From assembly GCF_017875275.1 (NCBI RefSeq), contig NZ_JAGGML010000001.1:3741001-3805000 (forward strand): 64,000 nt of DNA, in the 5' to 3' direction. The stretch comes from Xanthobacter flavus. GTDB taxonomy: Bacteria > Pseudomonadota > Alphaproteobacteria > Rhizobiales > Xanthobacteraceae. How positions within the stretch are numbered: position 1 is the first letter of the stretch; each line of letters opens with the position of its first letter. Positions 1 through 10,631 of the stretch are shown here, one piece after another. The position numbers were made by a program, and so were the translations under genes. A model generated the notes under the pieces. It saw only the letters and a program-made list of their open reading frames with translations. It was not told the origin of the DNA and searched no databases.

Positions 1-517
1 CGGCGGGCGCGTCGATATTCTCGTCAACAATGCCGGCATCATCCGCCGTGCCGACGCCCTCGACTTTTCCGAAAAGGATTGGGACGAGGTGATGGACGTG
101 AACCTCAAGTCCACCTTCTTCCTCACCCAGGCGTTCGCGCGGCGGATGCTGGCGGATGGCAAGGGCGGCAAGGTCGTCAACATCGCCTCGCTGCTCTCCT
201 TTCAGGGCGGCATCCGCATTCCGTCCTACACGGCGAGCAAGAGCGGCCTTGCCGGCCTCACGCGCCTCCTCGCCTGCGAATGGGCGGCGAAGGGCATCAA
301 TGTGAACGCCATCGCCCCGGGCTACTTCGTGACCAACAACACCGAGGCCCTGCGCGCGGACGCGGACCGCAACGCCGCCATTCTCGGCCGCATCCCGGCG
401 GGCCGCTGGGGCGAGCCGGGCGACATCGGCGGTGCTGCGGTGTTCCTCTCGTCGCGGGCGGCGGATTATGTGCATGGTATCGTGCTGCCGGTGGACGGCG
501 GCTGGCTGGCGCGCTGA
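1..517 (+). CDS. kduD: SDR oxidoreductase, KduD-like (5' end outside window)
   Basis: C-terminal 171 residues of a classical short-chain dehydrogenase/reductase; the N-terminal Rossmann glycine motif lies upstream of the window. Visible are the NNAG motif (bases 26-37), the NIAS catalytic-serine strand (about 179-190) and the SYTASK catalytic Tyr/Lys motif (about 224-241), ending in the usual DGGW C-terminus. The best family match is 2-deoxy-D-gluconate 3-dehydrogenase (KduD), which interconverts 3-deoxy-D-glycero-2,5-hexodiulosonate and 2-keto-3-deoxygluconate in hexuronate breakdown. The next gene is a KdgF-like cupin from the same pathway, which supports the assignment. Other sugar-alcohol SDRs remain possible. 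Confidence 0.8.
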   Translation, partial: GGRVDILVNNAGIIRRADALDFSEKDWDEVMDVNLKSTFFLTQAFARRMLADGKGGKVVNIASLLSFQGGIRIPSYTASKSGLAGLTRLLACEWAAKGINVNAIAPGYFVTNNTEALRADADRNAAILGRIPAGRWGEPGDIGGAAVFLSSRAADYVHGIVLPVDGGWLAR

Positions 518-565
518 TGGGGATTGCTGCGGCGGACCCCGCCCGGCGGCAGGATGGGAGAGAGC

Positions 566-916
566 ATGAGCGAGAAGGGCAATGTCTTCGCCTTCGCCGA
601 GACCACGCCGGTCGAGGTGTTGGACGAAGTGGTGAGCCGGCAGATCCTCACCTTCAACGACGAGATCATGCTGGTTCGCGTCATCGCCCGCGCACCGGGG
701 CCCATGGGCGTGCCGCATAGCCATCCCCATGTGCAGATCACCAGCGTGGAGAGCGGCGTTTTCGAGCTGACCATCGGCGGGCGTACGGAGCGCCTGAAGG
801 CGGGGGACAGCTTCTATGTGCCGTCCGGCGTTCACCACGGGGCCGTCTGCCTCGAGCCCGGGGTGCTGGTGGACGTGTTCACGCCCATGCGCGCGGATTT
901 CCTGAAGCCCGCGTGA
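566..916 (+). CDS. kdgF: KdgF-like cupin (unsaturated uronate linearisation)
   Basis: Single-domain cupin of 116 residues. Metal ligands are probably in HSHPHVQ (residues 51-57) and His90/His91, followed by the C-terminal DVFTPMRADFL stretch characteristic of KdgF-type proteins. KdgF opens the 4,5-unsaturated monouronates released from pectin or alginate to the linear ketone that KduD-pathway enzymes use. The start at 566 is chosen because GGGAGAG lies just upstream; in-frame ATGs at 524 and 554 lack a good ribosome-binding site and 524 lies almost on the previous stop. It sits 48 bases after the KduD-like gene and is probably cotranscribed. Confidence 0.75.
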   Translation: MSEKGNVFAFAETTPVEVLDEVVSRQILTFNDEIMLVRVIARAPGPMGVPHSHPHVQITSVESGVFELTIGGRTERLKAGDSFYVPSGVHHGAVCLEPGVLVDVFTPMRADFLKPA

Positions 917-919
917 GGC

Positions 920-1243
920 TCATGTCCCGGCGGCGGCAGCGAGCTTCGTTGCGAGGCTAGGGCCGTCGCCCGCGATGCGGAAGGTCTTCACCCGCGCGGT
1001 CGCGCCCGAGGTGAGGCGCACCTGCGATACGGCGACGCCCGCCGCCGCTGCGACGACCTTGGCCACCGCAGCCGTGGCGGCGCCATCCTCCGGCGCCACC
1101 CTGACCCGCACCTTCAGCACCTCACGGCCATCCGAGAGGGCGGCGACGCCATCTACCGCATCGCGCCCGCCGCGCGGCGTCGCCCGCACCGTGACCTCCA
1201 CGCCGTCCGGCATGACGCGCACGAAGGACGGGGCGGGGGCCAC
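920..1243 (-). CDS. DUF167/YggU family protein
   Basis: Protein of 107 residues matching the DUF167 (YggU) family: a VTVRATPRGGRDAV-type N-terminal strand and a SGATARVKTFRI-type C-terminal core. The family's biochemical role is not established. The start is a GTG at 1243. It lies 10 bases after yggT on the same strand; the yggT-yggU pair is widely conserved, so an operon is likely. Its 3' end converges on the cupin gene with only three bases between the stops. Confidence 0.85.
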   Translation of the reverse strand: MAPAPSFVRVMPDGVEVTVRATPRGGRDAVDGVAALSDGREVLKVRVRVAPEDGAATAAVAKVVAAAAGVAVSQVRLTSGATARVKTFRIAGDGPSLATKLAAAAGT

Positions 1244-1253
1244 GGCAGCCGGC

Positions 1254-1544
1254 TCAGAACACGTAGGGGTAGATGTAGTAGGCGATGACCTGCTGCAGGA
1301 AGAAGATGAGGAGAATCAGCACCATCGGCGACAGGTCGATGCCGCCGAGATTGGGCAGCACGTTGCGGATGGGCGCAAGCAACGGTTCCGTCACCCGGAA
1401 CAGGAACTCGCCGACGTTCCGAACGAACGAATTATACGAATTGACCACGTTGAATGCGACGAGCCAGGACAGCACGGCCGCGGCGATGAGAATCCAGACA
1501 TAGAGCTGGAGGACGACCAGGATAACGTCGAGCAGGGCGCGCAT
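1254..1544 (-). CDS. YggT family integral membrane protein
   Basis: Protein of 96 residues with two hydrophobic hairpins (about residues 5-30 and 65-92) and the family motif around NVVNSYNSFVRN followed by TEPLLAPIRNVLP. YggT proteins are small inner-membrane proteins of unclear mechanism, linked in some bacteria to osmotic tolerance and cell division. The ATG at 1544 is preferred to an upstream start at 1607 because it gives the standard family N-terminus. Upstream of yggU, likely in one transcript. Confidence 0.85.
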   Translation of the reverse strand: MRALLDVILVVLQLYVWILIAAAVLSWLVAFNVVNSYNSFVRNVGEFLFRVTEPLLAPIRNVLPNLGGIDLSPMVLILLIFFLQQVIAYYIYPYVF

Positions 1545-1642
1545 CGTCGGAAGGATCCCCGGGGAAGTGGCGTGCCAGCAATAGCGCCAGCAGCCCCTTC
1601 GGAACAAGGCCGGCCGCCCACGCCCGGCCCTGGCCGGCTGCG

Positions 1643-1858
1643 TCAGCCGGTCGCGTCCGGGTCCTGCGGCTTGTCCGGATCGGGCAGGGCGCCCGCACCC
1701 GGCGTCTTCTCCGGATCGGTCAGCTGCGGCTTGGCATGCGGGCCGGCCGCGGGTTTCTGGCGCTGCGCATCCTGCCGGCGCTCATCTGCGGCATCTGCGG
1801 CCGGTTGCCCCTGGGGGGCGTTTTCGTTCTTCTGCGCCATTGCGACGTGGGGTTCCAT
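1643..1858 (-). CDS. small hydrophilic hypothetical protein
   Basis: A 71-residue reading frame rich in Pro, Asp, Gln and Ala with no hydrophobic segment, ending in a PDPDKPQDPDATG tail. It is probably intrinsically disordered. The ATG at 1858 follows GGAGG with about 7 bases of spacing, the best translation signal here; an in-frame ATG at 1870 is the alternative. I recognise no family. The ribosome-binding site and lack of a competing frame favour a real gene, but the low-complexity composition means it could be a chance frame. Confidence 0.45.
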   Translation of the reverse strand: MEPHVAMAQKNENAPQGQPAADAADERRQDAQRQKPAAGPHAKPQLTDPEKTPGAGALPDPDKPQDPDATG

Positions 1859-2080
1859 GGCAGCCTCCATGATGTGACCATGATTTGAGGACAACGCTCC
1901 CCGCTCAGTTCCGTTGCAGCGGCGCCTCGCCTTACGGCAGGGCACGCGACGGGATTTCGTTCGTGCCGCATCCCGAGCGTGATGCGGCGACATTGACGTG
2001 CCGCCTTGACTTGCCCGCGCGGCAAAGGCAGCTTCCCGCCGCTTTAGGGGGCGCGACCTCCTCAAACCTCACGGAACCTC

Positions 2081-3034
2081 ATGCGCAGCTATCTGGACTT
2101 CGAGAAGCCGGTTGCCGAACTCGAGGCCAAGGTGGAAGAGCTGCGTGCGCTCTCCTCTTCGGGCGACGGCGTGGTCATCACGGACGAGGTCCTTAAGCTC
2201 GAAGGCAAGGCGCGCGACGCCCTTGTCGCACTTTATGCGAATCTTACGCCCTGGCAGAAGACGCTGGTGGCCCGCCATCCGCAGCGGCCGCATTTCGCCG
2301 ACTTCGCCCGCGGCCTGTTCGAGGATTTCACCCCGCTCGCCGGCGACCGCAAGTTCGGCGAGGACGAGGCCATCATCGGCGGCTTCGCCCGCTTCCGGGG
2401 TGAGGCGGTGTGTGTGCTGGGCCACGAGAAGGGCTCCTCCACCGAGACCCGCATCCGGCACAATTTCGGCATGGCCCGCCCCGAGGGCTATCGCAAGGCC
2501 GCCCGTATCATGGAACTGGCCGACCGCTTCGGCGTGCCCATGATCTCGCTGGTGGACACCGCCGGCGCCTATCCCGGCATCGGCGCCGAGGAGCGCGGGC
2601 AGGCCGAGGCCATCGCCCGCTCCACCGACGCCTGTCTCGCACTTTCCGCTCCCAACGTCGCCCTCATCATCGGCGAGGGCGGCTCTGGCGGGGCCATCGC
2701 CATCGCCACCGCCAACAAGGTGCTGATGATGGAGCACGCCATCTACAGCGTCATCTCGCCGGAAGGCGCGGCCTCCATCCTGTGGCGGGATACCGCCAAG
2801 GCGCAGGATGCGGCCACCAACATGAAGATCACCGCGCAGGACCTGCTGCGGTTCGGCGTCATCGACGGCATCGTGAAGGAGCCGGCCGGCGGCGCGCATC
2901 GCGACGCGGATGCGGCCATCGCCGCGGCGGGCGACGCCATCGCCGATGCGCTGTCCTCCCTCGCCGGCCTCGACGGTCCCCAGGTGCGCAAGGCGCGGCG
3001 CGACAAGTTCCTCGCCATCGGCCGTTCGCTGTGA
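2081..3034 (+). CDS. accA: acetyl-CoA carboxylase carboxyltransferase subunit alpha
   Basis: Full-length (317 residues) AccA. The N-terminal RSYLDFEKPVAELEAK helix, the GHEKG segment and the crotonase-fold core with GEGGSGGAIAIA and SVISPEGAASILW are all present. With AccD it transfers the carboxyl group from biotin on AccB to acetyl-CoA, giving malonyl-CoA for fatty-acid synthesis in the cytoplasm. It stands alone, as is common in alphaproteobacteria. A GC-rich hairpin follows the stop codon directly. Confidence 0.97.
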   Translation: MRSYLDFEKPVAELEAKVEELRALSSSGDGVVITDEVLKLEGKARDALVALYANLTPWQKTLVARHPQRPHFADFARGLFEDFTPLAGDRKFGEDEAIIGGFARFRGEAVCVLGHEKGSSTETRIRHNFGMARPEGYRKAARIMELADRFGVPMISLVDTAGAYPGIGAEERGQAEAIARSTDACLALSAPNVALIIGEGGSGGAIAIATANKVLMMEHAIYSVISPEGAASILWRDTAKAQDAATNMKITAQDLLRFGVIDGIVKEPAGGAHRDADAAIAAAGDAIADALSSLAGLDGPQVRKARRDKFLAIGRSL

Positions 3035-3038
3035 TCGG

Positions 3039-3056
3039 GGCCGCGGTTTCGCGGCC
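3039..3056 (+). terminator. possible terminator hairpin after accA
   Basis: Perfect 7-bp stem GGCCGCG/CGCGGCC with a four-base GTTT loop, starting five bases after the accA stop. There is no downstream T run, so intrinsic termination is uncertain. Confidence 0.4.
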
Positions 3057-3240
3057 ACAGGGGTAAGGATTCCTTAACCATGGCGCTGCGGCAGAGGGGA
3101 TCGGCAACCGAACTTCCCCATCTTGGCCGCATTTGCCTTATTTTCTCCATCGGGCCGGAGCGGCGTTGATAACGTCGCATCAAGGGGGACCGGTTAGCCT
3201 TCCCGGCCTGTTTGGCCGATCCGGACCCGGGAGTTTCGCG

Positions 3241-4494
3241 TTGAGCCGCTTCGCCATGAGCCGTCCGATGACGACCCTCTCCTCGCGCTTCACGGCGCGG
3301 CTGCGCATGGCCGCCCTCGCCGGCTGCGCGGCGCTGGCCCTCGCCGGCTGCAACGCCACCGATTCCGAGGTCGCGCGCAAGGCCAACAAGCCGCTCTCGC
3401 CCGAGATGGTGTCGCTGCTGGCCAAGAAGGACATGGCGCCGTCGACGCCCATCCTCGTGCGCATCTTCAAGCAGGAATCGGAGCTGGAGGTCTGGAAGGT
3501 CACCTCAGAGGGCAATTATGCCCTGCTGAAGACCTATCCCATCTGCCGCTGGTCCGGCGAGCTTGGTCCAAAGGTGGGCACAGGCGACCGGCAGGCACCG
3601 GAAGGCTTCTACACCATCACGCCCGGCCAGATGAACCCGAACTCCAGCTATTATCTGGCGTTCAACCTCGGCTTCCCCAACGCCTATGACAAGTCCTACG
3701 GCCGTACCGGCGACTTCCTGATGGTGCATGGCGACTGCTCGTCCTCGGGCTGCTACGCCATGACAGACGACCAGATTTCCGAGATCTTCTCCCTCGCCCG
3801 CGAGAGTTTCGCCGGCGGGCAGCGTGCCTTCCAGGTGCAGGCCTATCCCTTCCGGATGACGGCGAAGAACCTCGCGCGCTACCGCAACAACCCCAACATG
3901 GCCTTCTGGCGCAACCTGAAGCAGGGCTACGACCATTTCGAGGTGACGAAGCAGGAGCCCAAGGTGTCGGTTTGCAACCGCACCTACGTGTTCGACGCGA
4001 CGCCCGCGCCTGGCCGGGCCTTCGAGCCTGCCATGGCCTGCCCGCCCTATCAGGTGCCGGAGCAGATCGCCTCTGCGGTGGCCACCAAGCAGCGGTCCGA
4101 CGATGCGCAGGTGGCCGCGCTCTCCACCAGCTCGCCGGTCGCTCCGGTCAAGACCGGCGCCGATGGCGGCATGCATCCCATCTTCCTTGCCAAGCTCAAG
4201 GAACGCGAGACCGGCCAGCTGTCCTACACCCAGGCGCCCGGCCGACTGCCGGAATATGTGAACCCGCCGAAGGAGACGCCGGCCAAGCTCCAGGCCGATG
4301 CGCTTCTGCGCGCCGACGAAGGCGATGGCGCCCCGGCCAGCACGGGCTCTGTGGCGGCTCCGGCAGATCCCGCCAATCCGGCCGCTTCCGGCGCCAAGCC
4401 CCAGCCGGTGGTCACCGCAGCGGCAAAGCCCGTCGCCGCCTCGGCGTCCGGCACGCTCAACGCGGCAACCACTGCCACCGGCGCCTCGCGTTGA
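3241..4494 (+). CDS. lipoprotein L,D-transpeptidase (YkuD/YafK type)
   Basis: About 417 residues. A hydrophobic signal ending in LAGC (Cys about residue 37) predicts a lipoprotein. The L,D-transpeptidase core follows, with the catalytic signature HGDCSSSGCYAM around bases 3727-3762, in which Cys of SSGC is the nucleophile. The C-terminal third is Ala/Pro-rich and probably disordered. Family members form 3-3 peptidoglycan crosslinks or attach proteins to murein; the WSGELGPKVGTGDRQAPEG stretch places it near the YafK subgroup. A TTG at 3241 has a good GGGAG at 3229; ATG at 3256 or 3268 is possible. A TTAACCAT motif (3074-3081), like a CtrA half-site, lies upstream. Confidence 0.85.
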   Translation: MSRFAMSRPMTTLSSRFTARLRMAALAGCAALALAGCNATDSEVARKANKPLSPEMVSLLAKKDMAPSTPILVRIFKQESELEVWKVTSEGNYALLKTYPICRWSGELGPKVGTGDRQAPEGFYTITPGQMNPNSSYYLAFNLGFPNAYDKSYGRTGDFLMVHGDCSSSGCYAMTDDQISEIFSLARESFAGGQRAFQVQAYPFRMTAKNLARYRNNPNMAFWRNLKQGYDHFEVTKQEPKVSVCNRTYVFDATPAPGRAFEPAMACPPYQVPEQIASAVATKQRSDDAQVAALSTSSPVAPVKTGADGGMHPIFLAKLKERETGQLSYTQAPGRLPEYVNPPKETPAKLQADALLRADEGDGAPASTGSVAAPADPANPAASGAKPQPVVTAAAKPVAASASGTLNAATTATGASR

Positions 4495-4510
4495 CATAAA
4501 GGGGGACGGA

Positions 4511-5368
4511 GTGCCGGACGTCACCTCGTCCCAACTGGCGGTCCTGCTCCGCCCGGAGCACCTGACCCGGGTGGTGGATATCGGCGCGAACCCCATCGAC
4601 GGCGATCCGCCCTACAAGCCGCTTCTCGCCCGGCGCCTCTGCCGCGTCATCGGCTTCGAGCCCCAGCCCGAGGCGCTGGCCCGGCTCGATGCGGCAAAGA
4701 GCGATCTGGAGACCTACCTGCCGCACGCCGTGGGCGATGGGCAGCGCCGCACGCTTCACATCTGTGCCGCCTCCGGCATGACAAGCCTGCTGGAGCCCGA
4801 CGCCCACGTCCTCTCCCATTTCCCCGGCCTCGCGGATTGGGCGCGCGTGCTGGACCGCCGGCAGGTGGACACCGTCGCCCTCTCGGCCGTGCCGGAGATC
4901 GACGGCATCGAGATGCTCAAGATGGACCTCCAGGGCGGCGAGCGCGCGGTGCTGGAGGGCGCGGGCGATACCCTGGCCGAGACGGTCTGCATCCAGCTCG
5001 AAGTGTCTTTCGTGCCGCTCTACAAGGGGCAGGCACCCTACGGGGAGATGGACCTCGCGCTGCGCGCGCGCGGGTTCATTCCCCATATGATGGCATCCAC
5101 CAGCCGGCGGATGATCCTTCCCCTGCGGGGACCCGACGTCTACGCCGCGCTGAATCAGCTGGTGGAGGGCGATGCGGTCTATGTGCGCAACTTCCTCGAG
5201 CCGGACGGCATGACGGCCGAGCAGCTCAAGCACCTCGTGCTTATCGCGCACTATTGCTATCGCTCGTTCGATCTCGCCCTGAACGGCCTCCACCATCTCG
5301 CGCGACGCGGAGCGGTGCCGGCCGATGCGCCGGCGCAGTACATGGGCATCGTCCAGGCCGGCGGCTGA
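4511..5368 (+). CDS. FkbM family methyltransferase
   Basis: About 285 residues with an S-adenosylmethionine-binding start (VVDIGANPIDGDPP), a GFEPQPEAL acidic strand and the LKMDLQGGERAVLEGA motif typical of FkbM-type O-methyltransferases. The acceptor cannot be read from sequence; relatives act on sugars and other small molecules. The GTG at 4511 follows GGGGGA and avoids overlap with the L,D-transpeptidase, whose stop is 16 bases upstream, so the two are probably cotranscribed. Confidence 0.82.
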   Translation: MPDVTSSQLAVLLRPEHLTRVVDIGANPIDGDPPYKPLLARRLCRVIGFEPQPEALARLDAAKSDLETYLPHAVGDGQRRTLHICAASGMTSLLEPDAHVLSHFPGLADWARVLDRRQVDTVALSAVPEIDGIEMLKMDLQGGERAVLEGAGDTLAETVCIQLEVSFVPLYKGQAPYGEMDLALRARGFIPHMMASTSRRMILPLRGPDVYAALNQLVEGDAVYVRNFLEPDGMTAEQLKHLVLIAHYCYRSFDLALNGLHHLARRGAVPADAPAQYMGIVQAGG

Positions 5369-5456
5369 TCGCGACCCGGCCACGGCCTTGCCCATGGCCG
5401 ATGGTTCAGCCTACGCTTTTCCACGCCGCGGGGGCGCGGGCTGGGGGAGGCGGGGC

Positions 5457-6086
5457 ATGGGGCATGATGCGTGGTGCCGGCGGATCGCGGCACTCACGGC
5501 CGTCGTCGGCTGGTTCGCCCTGATCCTCCAGCTCGTCATCGTGGTGCAGAAGATGGCGGCCATCGGCCAGGGGTTCGGCCCGGCCCTGTGGCGTTTCCTC
5601 GGCTTCTTCACCGTCCTCACCAATCTGGGCGTCGCCATCGTCGCCACCGAGATCGCGCTCGGCGGACTGCATGCCCTCACCGGGGCGCGGGCGCGGCTGA
5701 CGACGGTGGTTTCCATCGTGCTGGTGGGCATCATCTATGCCCTGCTGCTGCGGCACGTCTGGAACCCGGAGGGCGCGCAGCTCCTCGCCGACCGGCTGCT
5801 GCATCAGGCGGTGCCGGTGCTGTTCCTGATCGTCTGGCTGGTGGGGCCGCATGGGCGGCTGCGATTGGCCGATACCGTGTGGGCCATGGCGCCGCCGCTG
5901 GCCTATCTCGTCTATGCGCTGGCGCGGGGCGAGGCGGACGGCTGGTATGCCTACTGGTTTCTCGACCCGGCCAAGCTTGGCGCCGAGAAGATGGCCCAGA
6001 ACGCCGTGGCACTGGCGCTGGTGTTCTGCGCCACCGCGCGGCTCTTCATCGGGATCGACCGGGCCATCGGCCACCGGCGCGGCTGA
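5457..6086 (+). CDS. Pr6Pr family membrane protein
   Basis: About 209 residues with five or six predicted membrane helices and the family features FTVLTNLGVA in the second helix region, LLRHVWNP in a loop, and WYAYWFLDP late in the protein. Pr6Pr proteins are uncharacterised six-helix membrane proteins. The ATG at 5457 has an excellent GGGGGAGG upstream. It converges on secA across a strong hairpin. Confidence 0.75.
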   Translation: MGHDAWCRRIAALTAVVGWFALILQLVIVVQKMAAIGQGFGPALWRFLGFFTVLTNLGVAIVATEIALGGLHALTGARARLTTVVSIVLVGIIYALLLRHVWNPEGAQLLADRLLHQAVPVLFLIVWLVGPHGRLRLADTVWAMAPPLAYLVYALARGEADGWYAYWFLDPAKLGAEKMAQNAVALALVFCATARLFIGIDRAIGHRRG

Positions 6087-6098
6087 ACCGCCGCGCCG
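6075..6098. terminator. bidirectional terminator-like hairpin between Pr6Pr gene and secA
   Basis: Perfect 9-bp stem CGGCGCGGC/GCCGCGCCG with a six-base loop. It spans the end of the Pr6Pr gene (the loop includes its TGA) and lies 23 bases from the secA stop. No T tract is visible on either strand. Confidence 0.45.
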
Positions 6099-6120
6099 TC
6101 ACGCGAGACGCCCCGCCGCC

Positions 6121-8901
<2,781 letters not shown>

Positions 8902-9287
8902 GGGTTTCTCTATTCCGTTCCGTCAGGTCTGAAGGAGGGCGGAGACGGACCGCCGGACCTCCGGGCAACGATGCGCGCCGTTGGACACCCGCAATGGGGC
9001 GTCAGCAAGTCCGAAGGCGGGACAGGCGGGCGCAGCGAACAAACGCGCAGCCGCAACCGCCCCGCTTCCGCGGGCAGCGCACTACGCGGACACTTATGAA
9101 CGGGTCGGTGCAATGTCAATGCGAGGGGCGCGCGGCCCCTCGCATAGCAGCCGTCCGGCGAAGCGTTGCCGCGCTGCACAGGTGCGGCGTCAATCTGCAC
9201 GGAAGGGCTTTGCGGGCAATTCCTTTCATGGACACGCAATAACCCTCTGCTTAGTATCCGCCGCGACTGCAGAGTGGGGGTAATGGT
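8902..9287. other. secA / RND divergent intergenic region
   Basis: A 386-base region holding the promoters of secA (leftward) and the RND adaptor (rightward). I see no convincing gene. Its main structure is a perfect inverted repeat at 9119-9145, listed separately. I could not place -35/-10 boxes with confidence. Confidence 0.6.
9119..9145. repeat. 11-bp perfect inverted repeat in divergent promoter region
   Basis: Arms ATGCGAGGGGC and GCCCCTCGCAT are perfectly complementary around a five-base GCGCG centre. It lies about 218 bases upstream of secA and 143 upstream of the RND adaptor. It could be a repressor operator, a REP-like element or a transcript hairpin. No regulator gene lies beside it. 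Confidence 0.6.
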
Positions 9288-10604
9288 ATGGTGGGGGGTA
9301 TCCGGGTGTCGGGTCGACTGGGCTGCGCGAGCGTGGCCCTCGGGGCTGCCTTCCTCCTGTCCGCGTGCGAGGAAAAGAACACCTACGTCCCTCCGCCGCC
9401 CCCCAAGGTGACGGTCGCGACCGTGCTGGAGCAGCCGGTGACGCGCTTCCTCGAACTGACCGGCAACACCGCCGCCATCAATTCGGTGGACCTGAACGCC
9501 CGCGTGCAGGGCTTCCTCACCAACATCAATTACAAGGACGGCGCCTTCGCCAAGAAGGGCACCACCCTGTTCGTGATCGAGCAGGACACCTACATCGCAC
9601 AGCTGGACCAGGCGAAGGCGACGCTGGCCGCAAACCAGGCGTCGCAGGTGCAGGCGGAAGCCGAGTACAACCGCCAGGCCCAGCTCGCCAAGCAGGACTT
9701 CGCCTCGCAGGCCACCCTCGACCAGGCGCGCGCCAAGCGCGACTCGGCCGTGGCGGAGGTCGCCAACGCGCAGGCGTCGCTGCAACTCGCCCAGATCAAT
9801 CTCGGCTACACTAAGGTCAATGCTCCGTTCGACGGCGCGGTGACGGCCCACCTCCAGGACGTGGGCGCCCTCGTCGGCTACAGCGGCCCCACCAAGCTCG
9901 CCACCATCGTGCAGCTGAATCCGATCTGGGTGTGGTTCACGCTGAGTGAGCAGGAGGTGTTGCGAATCAAGGAGCAGCTTGCCAAGCAGGGCCGCTCCCT
10001 CACCAGCCTGACCCGCGACCTGCCGGATATCCCGATCGAGATCGGCCTCCAGACCGAGACCGGCTACCCGCATGCCGGCCGCATCGACTATATCGCGCCG
10101 CAGGTGGACCCGAACCTCGGCACCCTCACCGTCCGCGGCCTCTTTCAGAACGACGATTTTGTGCTGCTGCCCGGCCTGTTCGCCCGCGTGCGGGTGCCGC
10201 TTGGCCAGCCGGCCTCGACCATCCTCGTTCCGGACTCGGCCGTCAGCTACAACCAGCTCGGTCCCTACGTGCTCACCGTGGGCTCCGACAACGTGGTCGG
10301 CCAGACGCAGATCACCCTCGGCCAGCTCCAGGCGGACGGCCTGCGCGCCGTGCTGACCGGCCTGAAGAGCACCGACCGCGTGGTCATCAATGGCATGCAG
10401 CGCGCCGTGCCCGGCTCCAAGATCGACGTGGAGGTGGGCAAGATCGTCGCCGTCGCCGCGCCGGTGGATGACGGGACCAAGCCGCTGCCGAAGCCCGCCG
10501 GGGTCGCTCCCGCCGATGCGCCGGCCCGCGCGATCCCCTCGGTGCCGCCGACCCCCAATGCTCCGGCGACGCCGGGTGCCACCCCTGCGACGCCGAAGAA
10601 CTGA
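9288..10604 (+). CDS. RND efflux periplasmic adaptor (AcrA/MexA type)
   Basis: A 438-residue membrane fusion protein. The signal ends in a lipobox LLSAC (Cys27), predicting inner-membrane lipid anchoring. Then come the biotinyl-lipoyl half motifs (NARVQGFL...NYKDGAFAKKGTTLF), a coiled-coil hairpin (about residues 100-170) and the beta-barrel region. The C-terminal about 50 residues are Pro/Ala-rich. It links the RND pump encoded 27 bases downstream to an outer-membrane channel; no TolC-type gene or TetR regulator is adjacent. Confidence 0.92.
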   Translation: MVGGIRVSGRLGCASVALGAAFLLSACEEKNTYVPPPPPKVTVATVLEQPVTRFLELTGNTAAINSVDLNARVQGFLTNINYKDGAFAKKGTTLFVIEQDTYIAQLDQAKATLAANQASQVQAEAEYNRQAQLAKQDFASQATLDQARAKRDSAVAEVANAQASLQLAQINLGYTKVNAPFDGAVTAHLQDVGALVGYSGPTKLATIVQLNPIWVWFTLSEQEVLRIKEQLAKQGRSLTSLTRDLPDIPIEIGLQTETGYPHAGRIDYIAPQVDPNLGTLTVRGLFQNDDFVLLPGLFARVRVPLGQPASTILVPDSAVSYNQLGPYVLTVGSDNVVGQTQITLGQLQADGLRAVLTGLKSTDRVVINGMQRAVPGSKIDVEVGKIVAVAAPVDDGTKPLPKPAGVAPADAPARAIPSVPPTPNAPATPGATPATPKN

Positions 10605-10631
10605 CCCGCCCTCGAACCTGAGGCAGCGCCC

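Noticed and set aside
3074-3081. CtrA half-site TTAACCAT upstream of the L,D-transpeptidase
   Set aside because: An eight-base motif alone is weak and no second half-site is visible, so I did not list it as a regulatory site.
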